From Sva-07 sp963710625 (GTDB taxonomy: Bacteria; Actinomycetota; Acidimicrobiia; Acidimicrobiales; Ilumatobacteraceae), in NCBI GenBank assembly GCA_963710625.1, contig CAVQBG010000013.1, forward strand, positions 248,001 through 312,000: a DNA stretch of 64,000 nt. The letters are read 5' to 3'. The position numbers and the translations under genes were made by a program. Under the pieces are notes generated by a model. The model ran no database searches. It saw only the letters and a list, made by a program, of their open reading frames with translations, and was not told where the DNA came from. This document shows positions 25,720-37,089 of this stretch, one piece after another; position 1 is the first letter of the stretch; every line of letters starts with the position of its first letter.

Positions 25720-25747
25720 GATGTTCGGTGCTCGGTGTTCGGTGTTC
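25720..25747 (-). repeat. Four 7-base repeats ahead of the binding-protein gene
   Basis: On the minus strand the units read GAACACC, GAACACC, GAGCACC and GAACATC in tandem. They lie in the only sizeable gap of the second importer operon, just upstream of the binding-protein ribosome site. They could be a binding site or RNA element, or simple slippage. Confidence 0.5.
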
Positions 25748-25787
25748 GATCGGGGACGCGCCGAAGCAGTGCTCGCGTGGAAACGAG

Positions 25788-26636
25788 TCACAGGCCCTTC
25801 GGCCGAAGCGTCTTCTCGATCAGCGCGGCGATCCAGTCGACCGTCAACGCGACGAGTGCGGTCATGACCGCACCAGTGATCAGTACCAGGTCTCGGCTGA
25901 GCTTCAGCCCGGCACTGATGGTGGCTCCCAATCCGCCACCACCGATCAGGTAGGCGAGTGCAGCCATACCCACGGTGATCACGAGCGCGGTGCGCACACC
26001 GGCGAGGATCACGGGGACGGCGAGGGGGAGCTCGATCTGTTGAAGTGCCTGGCGCTTGGTGAGGCCCATGCCTCGGCCGGCTTCGATGACGTTCTTGTCG
26101 ACCTGTTCGAGGCCGACCATGGTGTTGCGCAGCACCGGCAGCAGCGTGAAGAGCGACAGCGCCCAGATGGTGGTCCACGGTCCGCGTCCGAGCCACGCGA
26201 AGGCGAGCACGAGCAGACCGAAGGCAGGGATGGCCTGGCCCGAGGTGGCCACGGCCAGGATCGGGGATCCGAGGCGCTTGTACTTGGGACGGGTCAGCAG
26301 GATGCCGAGCGGCACGGCCATCACGATGGTGAACACCGTCGACCAGAGGGTCAAGGACAGGTGCTGTTCGAGCTGCGGCCGCAGGTTGGCATCCCAGTCG
26401 AGGGCGCGCTCGTCCTGGAAGATCTTGTCGGCGCTCTGGACGTACGAGTAGAGGAGCAAGGAGCCGACGATCACGATGATCGGTGTGATGAACAGCCCTG
26501 CGTTCGTCTTGATGAGCCGCACCCCGGGCGGCAGCTGGTAACCGCTCTTGACCTCCAACTCGTCGTCGAGTTCGAACGCGTGGATCTCATCGACTTCGGC
26601 AACCTCGCGCGGGACGTCGTGCAGCTGGGATGTCAT
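25788..26636 (-). CDS. Osmoprotectant-type ABC permease, second operon, distal
   Basis: This 282-residue permease has a soluble N-terminus of about 48 residues (MTSQLHDVPREVAEVDEIHAF), then about six helices and coupling loop EAGRGMGLTKRQALQQIELPLAVPVILAGVR. The ATG lies in an ATGA overlap with the ATPase stop. A helix plus periplasmic-looking loop (LYSYVQSADKIFQDERALDW) precedes the conserved core. It forms one half of the second importer's pore. Confidence 0.88.
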   Translation of the reverse strand: MTSQLHDVPREVAEVDEIHAFELDDELEVKSGYQLPPGVRLIKTNAGLFITPIIVIVGSLLLYSYVQSADKIFQDERALDWDANLRPQLEQHLSLTLWSTVFTIVMAVPLGILLTRPKYKRLGSPILAVATSGQAIPAFGLLVLAFAWLGRGPWTTIWALSLFTLLPVLRNTMVGLEQVDKNVIEAGRGMGLTKRQALQQIELPLAVPVILAGVRTALVITVGMAALAYLIGGGGLGATISAGLKLSRDLVLITGAVMTALVALTVDWIAALIEKTLRPKGL

Positions 26637-27898
26637 GCGCGGCCCGCCTCCGATCCGTTGGATCGGTTGATCTCGGCTTCCTGCACCGCGAGCTGCTCGT
26701 AGTGCTTCTTGGCCTGGCCACGCAGACGCTTGAGCACGTCGGCGAGCCGCTCGATGTCGAGGATGCCCTGGCATCGACCCTTGCCGTCGACGACGACGGC
26801 TTGCCCGGCGTTCGACAGCAGCATTTCTTCGAGTGCATCGTGGAGCGTGGCATTCGGCTCGACGGTCGCCATCACGGCCGCACCCGCCTGCGAGAGCGGA
26901 GTGTTGGTGTCGGCGAGGTGGTGGGCGTTGACCCAGCGGATCGGACGCTGCTCGCTGTCGAGCACCAGCATCCACTTCTCGGGCGACGAGTCGTACAGCC
27001 GCATCGCGTCGGCACGGTCGGTGTCGACGCTGACGATCGGCCAGTCCTCCGACAGCTGCAGATCACGGACCCGTTCGAAGTTCAGGCCCTTGAGCGTCGA
27101 GCCCGATCCGATGAAGTCGCTGACGAAGTCGTCGACCGGGTAGGCGAGGATGCGCTCGGGGGTGTCGAACTGGCGGATCACCGACTGCTCGCCGAGGATG
27201 GCGATGCGGTCACCCATCTTGATCGCTTCGTCGATGTCGTGGGTCACGAACACGATCGTCTTCTTCAGCTCGCCCTGCAGACGCAGGAACTCGTTCTGCA
27301 GGCGGTCGCGGGTGATCGGGTCGATGGCGCCGAACGGCTCGTCCATCAGCAGCACATCGGGGTCGCCGCCGAGCGCACGGGCGACGCCGACTCGCTGGGC
27401 CTGACCGCCGGAGAGTTCCTTCGGGTAGCGGTCGCGGTACTGGTTCGGGTCGAGGCCGGTGATCTCCAGCAGTTCGTCGACCCGGGCGGCGATCTTGGCC
27501 TTGTCCCACCCGAGCAGCTTCGGCACGGTGGCGATGTTCTGGGCGATCGTCTGGTGCGGGAACAGGCCGATCTGCTGAATGACGTAGCCGATCTGGCGGC
27601 GCAACTGGTCGGCGTTGACCGTCGTGACGTCCTCGCCGTCGAAGATGATCCGGCCCGACGTGGGCTCGATCATCCGGTTGATCAGCCGCAACGTGGTGCT
27701 CTTGCCGCAGCCGGACGGGCCGACGAGCACCAGGATCTCACCCTTGGGGATGTTGAGGTCGAGGTCGGCAACCGCCGGAACGTCCGATCCCGGGTAGATC
27801 TTGCCCACGCCCTGAAGCTCGATCATCGCCGGCGGCGCGTCGTCCTCCAACGCAGCGGTCGCCTGCGGCGAGTACGAGGAGTTGTCGGTGACGCTCAT
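26633..27898 (-). CDS. Osmoprotectant-type ABC transporter ATPase with CBS pair, second
   Basis: The 421-residue ATPase has Walker A GPSGCGKST, Q-loop IQQIGLFPHQT, signature LSGGQAQR and Walker B LLMDEPFGAIDP. Residues from about 270 hold a longer CBS-type tail than the first ATPase (MATVEPNATLHDALEEMLLSNAGQAVVVDGKGRCQGILDIERL), followed by a charged helix. The ATPase cores of the two systems are closely related paralogues. Overlaps of four bases at both ends tie it to its permeases. Confidence 0.9.
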   Translation of the reverse strand: MSVTDNSSYSPQATAALEDDAPPAMIELQGVGKIYPGSDVPAVADLDLNIPKGEILVLVGPSGCGKSTTLRLINRMIEPTSGRIIFDGEDVTTVNADQLRRQIGYVIQQIGLFPHQTIAQNIATVPKLLGWDKAKIAARVDELLEITGLDPNQYRDRYPKELSGGQAQRVGVARALGGDPDVLLMDEPFGAIDPITRDRLQNEFLRLQGELKKTIVFVTHDIDEAIKMGDRIAILGEQSVIRQFDTPERILAYPVDDFVSDFIGSGSTLKGLNFERVRDLQLSEDWPIVSVDTDRADAMRLYDSSPEKWMLVLDSEQRPIRWVNAHHLADTNTPLSQAGAAVMATVEPNATLHDALEEMLLSNAGQAVVVDGKGRCQGILDIERLADVLKRLRGQAKKHYEQLAVQEAEINRSNGSEAGRA

Positions 27899-28788
27899 GA
27901 GCGAAGTCCTTTCGACGTCGTCAGCCGACGCAGCAGTGTGAAGAAGAGATCGGCGACGAGCGCCAGAGCGATCGTGAAGACCACGCCCGTCCACATCCGC
28001 TCGACGGAGGTGAGATCGGGAAAGCGTTGCAGTCCCTCGTTGACGTAGCGGCCGAGGCCGGTACCGCCCACGAGCGGGGCGATCGCCGCGATGCCGATGT
28101 TGAGCAACGTCGCCACCCGGATGCCGGTGAGGATGATCGGCCAGGCGAGCGGGAGTTCGATCTTGAGCAGTCGCTGGCTGGCATTGAGCCCCATGCCCTT
28201 GGCCGATTCGATGACCGCCCGGTCGACGTCCTCGAGCCCGACGATCGTGTTGCGCAGGATCGGCAGGATCGAATACATCGTGAGCGCGATGATCGGGCCG
28301 CGGTCGCCGACGCCGATGCTCGGGATCGAGATGAAGATCGCGAACAGTGCGAGCGACGGGATCGTCAGCATGATCGACGCGAAACCGAGGATCAGTCCAC
28401 GCAGCAACCGGACACGGTGGACCAGCACTCCGAGCACGACCGAGATGACGATGGCGAACGCCATCGACATGGCGACGAGCTGCACGTGTTCGACGACACG
28501 CTCGAAGATGGCCGACCAGCCCTCGGCATCGGACATCCACGTCCACCAGCTGGAGTACGCGTCAGGATCGAAGACCAGCGCCGGCAGTTCGCCGATCCCG
28601 GTGAACAGCAGGTCGAGGCCCTCGAGGAGATCGTTGTTCGCAGCGGTTTCAGCGATGAAGAGCCACCAACCGAGCAGGAGCAGGAACAGCGCGATCGCGA
28701 CTCCGCGGGCCGAAATGCGGCGACGCGGCCGGACCCCCTCCGGCTGCGGAGTGGTCGGAGCAGCAAGCGTTTCGAGGACATCGCTCAT
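27895..28788 (-). CDS. Osmoprotectant-type ABC permease, second operon, first gene
   Basis: The 297-residue permease has a basic N-terminus, a first helix at about 30-50, an extracytoplasmic loop rich in tryptophan (SSWWTWMSDAEGWSAIF), then the conserved permease core with loop ESAKGMGLNASQRLLKIELPLAWPIILTGIR. It begins a permease-ATPase-permease-binding protein operon, an order different from the first importer's. ATG 28788 was chosen because further in-frame upstream sequence has no hydrophobic or conserved content. A candidate promoter lies about 155 bases upstream. Confidence 0.87.
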   Translation of the reverse strand: MSDVLETLAAPTTPQPEGVRPRRRISARGVAIALFLLLLGWWLFIAETAANNDLLEGLDLLFTGIGELPALVFDPDAYSSWWTWMSDAEGWSAIFERVVEHVQLVAMSMAFAIVISVVLGVLVHRVRLLRGLILGFASIMLTIPSLALFAIFISIPSIGVGDRGPIIALTMYSILPILRNTIVGLEDVDRAVIESAKGMGLNASQRLLKIELPLAWPIILTGIRVATLLNIGIAAIAPLVGGTGLGRYVNEGLQRFPDLTSVERMWTGVVFTIALALVADLFFTLLRRLTTSKGLRS

Positions 28789-28942
28789 GGTGCAGCACGC
28801 CCCGTTCGGGCCGGTGCCACCAGGTTCCGTGTGAGATGCGATGTCGGTACTCGAATGTCTTCCTCTCGCGGCCGTCTTGGGAGGCCTGATTCGCGGAGAC
28901 GGGCGCGAGCGGAGAGCCCACGACCTCGTTGGCGCGGCCCCG

Positions 28943-28970
28943 ACCATACCGCAGGCTCACCGAATGCCAA
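28943..28970 (-). promoter_or_regulatory. Sigma-70-like promoter candidate for the second osmoprotectant operon
   Basis: On the minus strand TTGGCA and TATGGT are separated by 16 bases. This would give a 5' leader of roughly 145 bases before the first permease. The divergent nagA start is about 75 bases away on the other side. Confidence 0.45.
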
Positions 28971-29041
28971 CGGACCGGCCGAAGTCGCATCGGCAGGCGG
29001 GGCGACCGAACCCCACGCCGAACCTGCGAAGCTCGCGGGCG

Positions 29042-30211
29042 ATGAGACGGGTGTTCCGAGGCGCTGACCTGGTGATCGACGACTCGCTTCGCCGCGGCGA
29101 TCTCATTGTCGATGGCGGCCGGATCGTTGCCGTCGAACCCAGCGCCGATGTGCCCTCCGCTGCGCCCGAACCCGACCTGGAGATCGTCGATGTCGCCGGC
29201 TGCGTGATCTCGCCGGGCTTCATCGATCTGCAGTGCAACGGTGCGGTCGGCGTCGACATCACGACCGATCCCCACGGAATCGTCGAGGTTGCTCGGGCGC
29301 TCCCGCGCTTCGGTGTCACGTCGTTCCTACCGACGGTGGTGACGAGCCCGGCGGTCAACCGGCGGGACGCGATCGATGCGCTCGTAGCCCTCCGGGACGC
29401 CGAGCCGGAACCGTCGGACCCGGTCGGCGCCGACCCGATCGGCCTGCACCTGGAGGGCCCGATGATCTCGCGTGAGCACCTCGGCGCACACGCACCCGCA
29501 CACGTGACGACACCCGACGCCGCCGAACTCGACGAGTGGGCGGGGTCGCACGTAGTTCGCCTGGTCACCCTCGCACCCGAACTCGCAGGTGCACTCGCAG
29601 CGATCGAGCGCCTGACCCGCGCCGGTATCACCGTGTCGGCCGGTCACACAGCGATGACCCCGGTCGACCTCGCGGCGGCGAAGGCGGCCGGCCTGTCCTG
29701 CGCGACACACCTGTTCAACGCGATGGCACCCTTCAGCCATCGGGCGCCCGGCCCGATCGGTGCGGTGCTCGCCGACGACAGCGTGGTCGCAGGCGTCATC
29801 TGCGACGGCCTCCACGTCGATCCGACTGCGGTGCGCATGGCCTGGCGGGCGCTCGGCCCGACCCGCCTGTTGCTCGTGTCGGACGCCGTCGGCGCCTTGG
29901 GTGCGCCGTTCGGACCGTTGAACCTCGGCGGCCTCGTCGTGATCCACGACGCCGGCGGGGTACGAACGCGCGACGGCGTCCTCGCGGGAAGTGCCCTGGC
30001 ACTCGATCAGGCGGTGCGCAACCTGATGGAGTTCACGGGCTGCAGCCTCCCCGAGACGCTCGCATGCGTCACGTCGACGCCCGCCGATCTTCTCGGCCTG
30101 ACCGACCGGGGTCGCCTGACCGTGGGGTCACGCGCCGATCTCACGATCCTCGATCGCGATGCCGAACTCGTCGCGACCGTGATCGGCGGCGTCACCGCCT
30201 GGCAGCGCTGA
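29042..30211 (+). CDS. nagA: N-acetylglucosamine-6-phosphate deacetylase
   Basis: The 389-residue amidohydrolase removes acetate from N-acetylglucosamine-6-phosphate, the entry step to glycolysis and wall recycling. Family features are GFIDLQCNGAVGVD, the metal ligand glutamate in GLHLEGPMIS, ligand histidines in SAGHTAMTP and CATHLFNAM, and the catalytic aspartate in LLVSDAVGALG. The usual C-terminal barrel turn with GSRADLTILD is present. No nagB or PTS is nearby, so substrate supply is not explained here. The ATG has no strong Shine-Dalgarno; a GTG three codons later is an alternative. Confidence 0.9.
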   Translation: MRRVFRGADLVIDDSLRRGDLIVDGGRIVAVEPSADVPSAAPEPDLEIVDVAGCVISPGFIDLQCNGAVGVDITTDPHGIVEVARALPRFGVTSFLPTVVTSPAVNRRDAIDALVALRDAEPEPSDPVGADPIGLHLEGPMISREHLGAHAPAHVTTPDAAELDEWAGSHVVRLVTLAPELAGALAAIERLTRAGITVSAGHTAMTPVDLAAAKAAGLSCATHLFNAMAPFSHRAPGPIGAVLADDSVVAGVICDGLHVDPTAVRMAWRALGPTRLLLVSDAVGALGAPFGPLNLGGLVVIHDAGGVRTRDGVLAGSALALDQAVRNLMEFTGCSLPETLACVTSTPADLLGLTDRGRLTVGSRADLTILDRDAELVATVIGGVTAWQR

Positions 30212-31366
30212 TCAGAGACAGCTGCGCACGGCGTCGTTGAGCGCGACCGTTCGCGGGTCACCGGCGATGCCGCCCGCCATCTGGTTCATCACGTAGCCGT
30301 AGCCGACCTTGGCCTCGAGGTCGCCGTAGCCGAGCGAGCCTCCCGCACCGGCGTGCCCGAACGAGGTGGGCGACAGCATCGGTGCGAACTCGCCGTCGAG
30401 CATGAACCCCATGCCGAACCGTGTGGGCAGCACGAGGCAGGTGTCGGGTCCGTTGACCGCCTCGGCGCGCGCCGCGATCACGGTGTCATCGGCGATCAGG
30501 CGGACGCCGTCGACCTCGCCGACGGTCGCTGCGTACATCCTCGCCAGGCTCCGCGCGGTGGTGATGCCGTTGGCGGCGGGCATCTCGGTGGCGTGAACGG
30601 CCCGGGTGTTGAACGGATCGGCGGGGCCGGCCATCATCACACCGTTCATGAACAGTGCGTTGAACCCCATCGTGCCGGGGCCGGCGATCTGCATCATCAG
30701 CGCCAGCGCTTCGGGGTCGGTGGGCGGCGGCGCCTGCTCCAACCGTGACACCCGAGGTTCCTCCGACTCCGGGAGACCGATCCAGAAGTCGAGGCCGAGC
30801 GGCGCTGCGAGCTCCTCGGCGAAGTACTGCCCGATGCGGCGGCCGTCGACGCGGCGCACGAGCTCGCCCGCGAGCCAGCCGTAGGTGAGGGCGTGGTAGC
30901 CGTGGGCGGAACCGGGTTCCCACAGCGGGGTCTGCGCACCGAGGGCGTCGACGATCGGCGCGATCGCCATCAGGTCGTCGAACGACAACGGTGCGTCCAC
31001 GTAGGGCAGACCGGCCTGGTGGCTCATCATCTGGCCGATCGTGACGGCGTCCTTGCCGTTGGCGGCGAACTCGGGCCAGTACGACGCAACGGGGTCGTCG
31101 TAGGAGATCGATCCGGCTTCCACGAGACGCGCGACGCAGATCGCCGCTGCACCCTTCGTGGTGGAGAACACGAGTTGCAGCGTGTGCTCGTCCCAGACCC
31201 GACCGGTCTGCTTGTCGGCGACCCCGCCCCAGATGTCGACCTTGGCCTCGCCGTCGACGTACAGCGAGAACGCTGCGCCGAGCTCGTCGAACTCGGCGAA
31301 GTTCCGCTCGAAAGCGTCGGCCACCGCGCCGAATCCGTCTGCCACCGTGCCGTTGATCTGCGTCAT
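30212..31366 (-). CDS. Serine hydrolase of the class C beta-lactamase/esterase family
   Basis: The 384-residue enzyme has the SxxK catalytic motif in QLVFSTTKGAAAI, a GYHALTYGWLAGELVRR region that supplies the tyrosine motif, and the late FGHAGAGGSLGYGDLE segment corresponding to the KTG-like motif (here HAG). No signal peptide is visible, so a cytoplasmic esterase (EstB/LipL-type) is more likely than a penicillin-binding protein. The start follows TACCGT by seven bases. It converges with nagA, the stops being adjacent. Confidence 0.87.
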   Translation of the reverse strand: MTQINGTVADGFGAVADAFERNFAEFDELGAAFSLYVDGEAKVDIWGGVADKQTGRVWDEHTLQLVFSTTKGAAAICVARLVEAGSISYDDPVASYWPEFAANGKDAVTIGQMMSHQAGLPYVDAPLSFDDLMAIAPIVDALGAQTPLWEPGSAHGYHALTYGWLAGELVRRVDGRRIGQYFAEELAAPLGLDFWIGLPESEEPRVSRLEQAPPPTDPEALALMMQIAGPGTMGFNALFMNGVMMAGPADPFNTRAVHATEMPAANGITTARSLARMYAATVGEVDGVRLIADDTVIAARAEAVNGPDTCLVLPTRFGMGFMLDGEFAPMLSPTSFGHAGAGGSLGYGDLEAKVGYGYVMNQMAGGIAGDPRTVALNDAVRSCL

Positions 31367-31373
31367 TCGCAGG

Positions 31374-31379
31374 ACGGTA
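31374..31379 (-). promoter_or_regulatory. Candidate -10 element for leaderless serine hydrolase transcript
   Basis: TACCGT on the minus strand ends seven bases before the ATG; no Shine-Dalgarno is visible. About 20 bases away a TAGGCT precedes the divergent leuS start on the plus strand. Confidence 0.45.
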
Positions 31380-31413
31380 CTCATCTGCCGGTTGCCTAGG
31401 CTGGTCGGCCGGT

Positions 31414-34275
<2,862 letters not shown>

Positions 34276-34462
34276 TCAAGGTCGGTTCAACCCATTGCTT
34301 TTCGGCCACGACGGCGCGACGATGTCAGTGGGCCCGACGAGGTGCCACACAGGGATCCAGGAGTGAGACCGCTTCACCGGTTCCACTGACTGATCCAAGC
34401 CTTTCCCCGCAAACGGGATTGCACCTCGCGGGCCCGATTTGCGTCTCCGGAGCAGCCTGCGT

Positions 34463-35637
34463 TCAGCGAGCGGACGTCAACGAGCGCAACCTCGCAGCCG
34501 TCTCGGCACTGTGGATCCGGCAGAATTCGACGCGTACCGTTCGGACACCCCATCCGGCATCGGGTGGTCCGGTGTCGTCGAGGTCGATCCGACGACCGAC
34601 CGGTGCCATCGGCGTCCCGTCGGCGCGGAGGTCGACCGTCGTCCCGTGGCGGGTTCGCACCGTGCGCAGACCGGTTGCACTCTTCAGCGGATTGTGGGTA
34701 CCACATCTCGGCTTGCCGTTGCGCTGGTCGGTGGCGCCGCCGTCGCGTTCCCATTCGTCGATGTGGTCGACTTCACAGCGCCGCGACGCCGCCGTGCAAC
34801 CGAGATGGTCACACTCGTGCGCCAGCAGCAGCGCCATCTCGCGGGCGACGCCGGTGAAGAGCCGCCGCTTGCGGCCCGCATCGACCACCACGCCGGCTGC
34901 ATCGACGACCACTCGCCGGGCGTGGCCCACGAGGCTGGCCGCGAGCACGTCGGCGGGCGAGACGACGACCCCCGAATCCGACTCGATCCGTTGGATGCGC
35001 AGATCGAGATCGGTGGGCACCGTGTCGTCACCGGTCACCCTGCGCCTCATCAGCCGCTCGAACGTGTTCAACCCGACCAGCAGATTGAGTACGGGCTGGG
35101 GTGCGACACCATCGGCAGGAGCGAGGACGGCCGCGTGAAAGATCGCAACCATCGCATCGAATCGACGTTGTGCGTCGGTTCGCGGCAGCTTCGATGCCGG
35201 AGCGTCGGGGCCGAACTCGGCCGTCCGGGCGTCGACGTCGGCATCGAACTCGGCCTGCAGGAAGCGTTGGAAGATCGCCTCCAACTCTGCGGTCACGAGA
35301 CCGGAGCCGCCTGTCGCCCGGATGTCGACGCCACCCGCCGTCGGCCCGCCCGATGTGTCCTGCCAGGAGTGCGTCCGCGACGCCGGCCACGCTGTCGCAG
35401 ACTGCTGCCAGCCGGCGGAGGCGGGCGGCGTCGGCGGCCGAACAGTTGATCTGCGCGCACCCACTGACGGATCGAACGATGGCCGTCGATCGAGTGGATG
35501 CTGCGGCGTTCACCCTCACGGAGCAGCGCCGCCATCTCGGCATCCGCCCGTCGACGGGCGAGTTCGAGCTCCCTGAATCGCTCGGTCAGCGCCGCGTCGG
35601 AGAGGTCGATCGCGTCGGCGAGCAGCTCCTCGAACAT
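34463..35637 (-). pseudogene. Degenerate DUF222/HNH endonuclease gene (13E12-repeat type)
   Basis: Three reading frames carry parts of one DUF222-HNH protein. Frame one gives the N-terminus (MFEELLADAIDLSDAALTER to GHRSIRQWVRA). Near 35450 it shifts to a frame reading NCSAADAARLRRLAAVCDSVAGVADALLAGHIGRAD. A third frame resumes at LVTAELEAIFQRFLQAEFDADV and carries an intact HNH core (CDHLGC, VDHIDEWERDGGA, CGTHNPLK). About 60 residues of DUF222 between the second and third parts seem to be missing, so the gene looks truly decayed, not only mis-sequenced. The family is repetitive in actinobacteria and its role is unclear. Confidence 0.75.
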
Positions 35638-35787
35638 GGTTCGATCATCGCAAACGACTGTACGTTATACGAGCATATAGAGGTACATGTGTTTGCTTGT
35701 CGCGAATGATCCTCCCCCGGCCGGAGGCGACGCGACCGACCCGACTAGCGTGCGACACACGCGGAACATCCGAGCGAGGGGGGTTGC
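35638..35787. other. Intergenic region with an AT-rich island between the decayed HNH gene and the P450s
   Basis: About 60 bases after 35640 are much richer in A/T than the surroundings, with TTATAC, CATATAG and TACATG strings. On the minus strand TATAAC could be a -10 for the HNH gene. On the plus side a GGGGGG run lies six bases before the first P450 ATG. I see no clear plus-strand promoter. Confidence 0.4.
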
Positions 35788-37014
35788 ATGAGCAACGACA
35801 CGACACCGGACGCGGCCGACCGGCGGGCGCCGGTCGCCGACTGGACCACCGACTACGACGTGCTCGATCCCGACTACGTCGCCGACCCGTACCCCGTGTG
35901 GGACGACCTGCGCGAGCAGTGCCCGATCGCCCACACCGAACGTTGGGGCGGATCATGGTTGCCCACCCGCTACACCGACGTGCAACGGTTCGCCCAGGAC
36001 CACCACGGGTTCAGCTCGAGCGACGTCGGTGTCCTGACGTTCGACGACGAGGAACGGCCGCCGCCTCCGGTCGAGATCCCGCTCCCGCCGATCGACCAGG
36101 ACCAGCCCGACCACACCTGGACCCGGCGGCTGATGCTCCCCTGGTTCTCGCATTCCCGCGTCGCCCAGTACGAGCCGTTCACGCGGGAGTTGTGCAACCG
36201 GCTGATCGACGGCTTCATCGAGAACGGAACGGCCGATGCGGCCGGCGACTACGCCCGGCAGATCCCGGTGCGCGTGATCTCGCTCGTGCTGGGCGTGCCC
36301 GACGAGATGGCGGACACGTTCACCGGCTGGGTGCAGGACTTCCTCGAGTTCGCCCACGAGGAGGCCCGCGCCACCCGCGGTCGCGATGCGATGACGCTGT
36401 ATCTCCTCGAACAGCTGGAGTACCGCCGCAGCAATCCCGGCGACGACCTGATGAGCGCGTTGCTGCACACCGAGGTCGAGGGCAAGCCGGTCGACGACCT
36501 CACGATCATGGGCATGGCCGCGCTCACACTGATCGCCGGCGTCGACACCACCTGGTCCGGCATCGGTTCCGCGATGCTGCACCTGGCGACCCATCCGCAG
36601 GATGCCGAACGCCTCGTCGACGAGCCCGAGATCATGCCGCTCGCGATCGAGGAGCTCTTGCGGGCCTACTCCCCCGTCACGATGGCTCGCATCGCCACCG
36701 ACGACGTGGAGGTGGCCGGCTGCCCGATCAGGGCCGGCGACAAGGTGCTGATGAACTTCCCCGGCGCCAACCGCGACCCCGACATCTTCGAGAACCCGGA
36801 AGAGGTCATCCTCGACCGCGCCCAGAACCGCCACGTCGCGTTCGGTGCCGGCATCCACCGGTGCGCCGGGTCGAACCTGGCTCGCATGGAGATGCGAGTC
36901 GCCGTCGAGGTGTGGCTCGAACGCATCCCCGAGTTCCGTCTCGCCGACGACGCCGAGGTCACCTGGGCCGGCGGCCAGGTCCGTGGACCGCGCCAGGTAC
37001 CGGTGGTGTTCTGA
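35788..37014 (+). CDS. Cytochrome P450, first of a tandem pair
   Basis: The 408-residue P450 has the I-helix oxygen-activation motif AGVDTTWS, the K-helix ExxR in IEELLRAYSP, and the heme loop FGAGIHRCAGSNLAR with ligand Cys359. It is soluble and of bacterial class I type, so it needs a ferredoxin and reductase, neither of which is encoded nearby. The N-terminus (SNDTTPDAADRRAPVADWTTDYDVLDPDYVADPYPVWDDLRE) is nearly shared with the next P450. A short I-helix insert (WSGIG) is common in steroid or fatty acid P450s; the substrate is unknown. Confidence 0.92.
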   Translation: MSNDTTPDAADRRAPVADWTTDYDVLDPDYVADPYPVWDDLREQCPIAHTERWGGSWLPTRYTDVQRFAQDHHGFSSSDVGVLTFDDEERPPPPVEIPLPPIDQDQPDHTWTRRLMLPWFSHSRVAQYEPFTRELCNRLIDGFIENGTADAAGDYARQIPVRVISLVLGVPDEMADTFTGWVQDFLEFAHEEARATRGRDAMTLYLLEQLEYRRSNPGDDLMSALLHTEVEGKPVDDLTIMGMAALTLIAGVDTTWSGIGSAMLHLATHPQDAERLVDEPEIMPLAIEELLRAYSPVTMARIATDDVEVAGCPIRAGDKVLMNFPGANRDPDIFENPEEVILDRAQNRHVAFGAGIHRCAGSNLARMEMRVAVEVWLERIPEFRLADDAEVTWAGGQVRGPRQVPVVF

Positions 37015-37089
37015 GTTCCACCACGATGCTCCCCTGACCGACACGGTCTGCAACACTGTTCCAATTCGTCTCGAACCGGAGGTTGGTCA

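Noticed and set aside
34276..34462. Possible small RNA or gene between leuS and the decayed HNH gene
   Set aside because: I looked for stem-loops, tRNA-like folds and reading frames with ribosome sites and saw nothing convincing.
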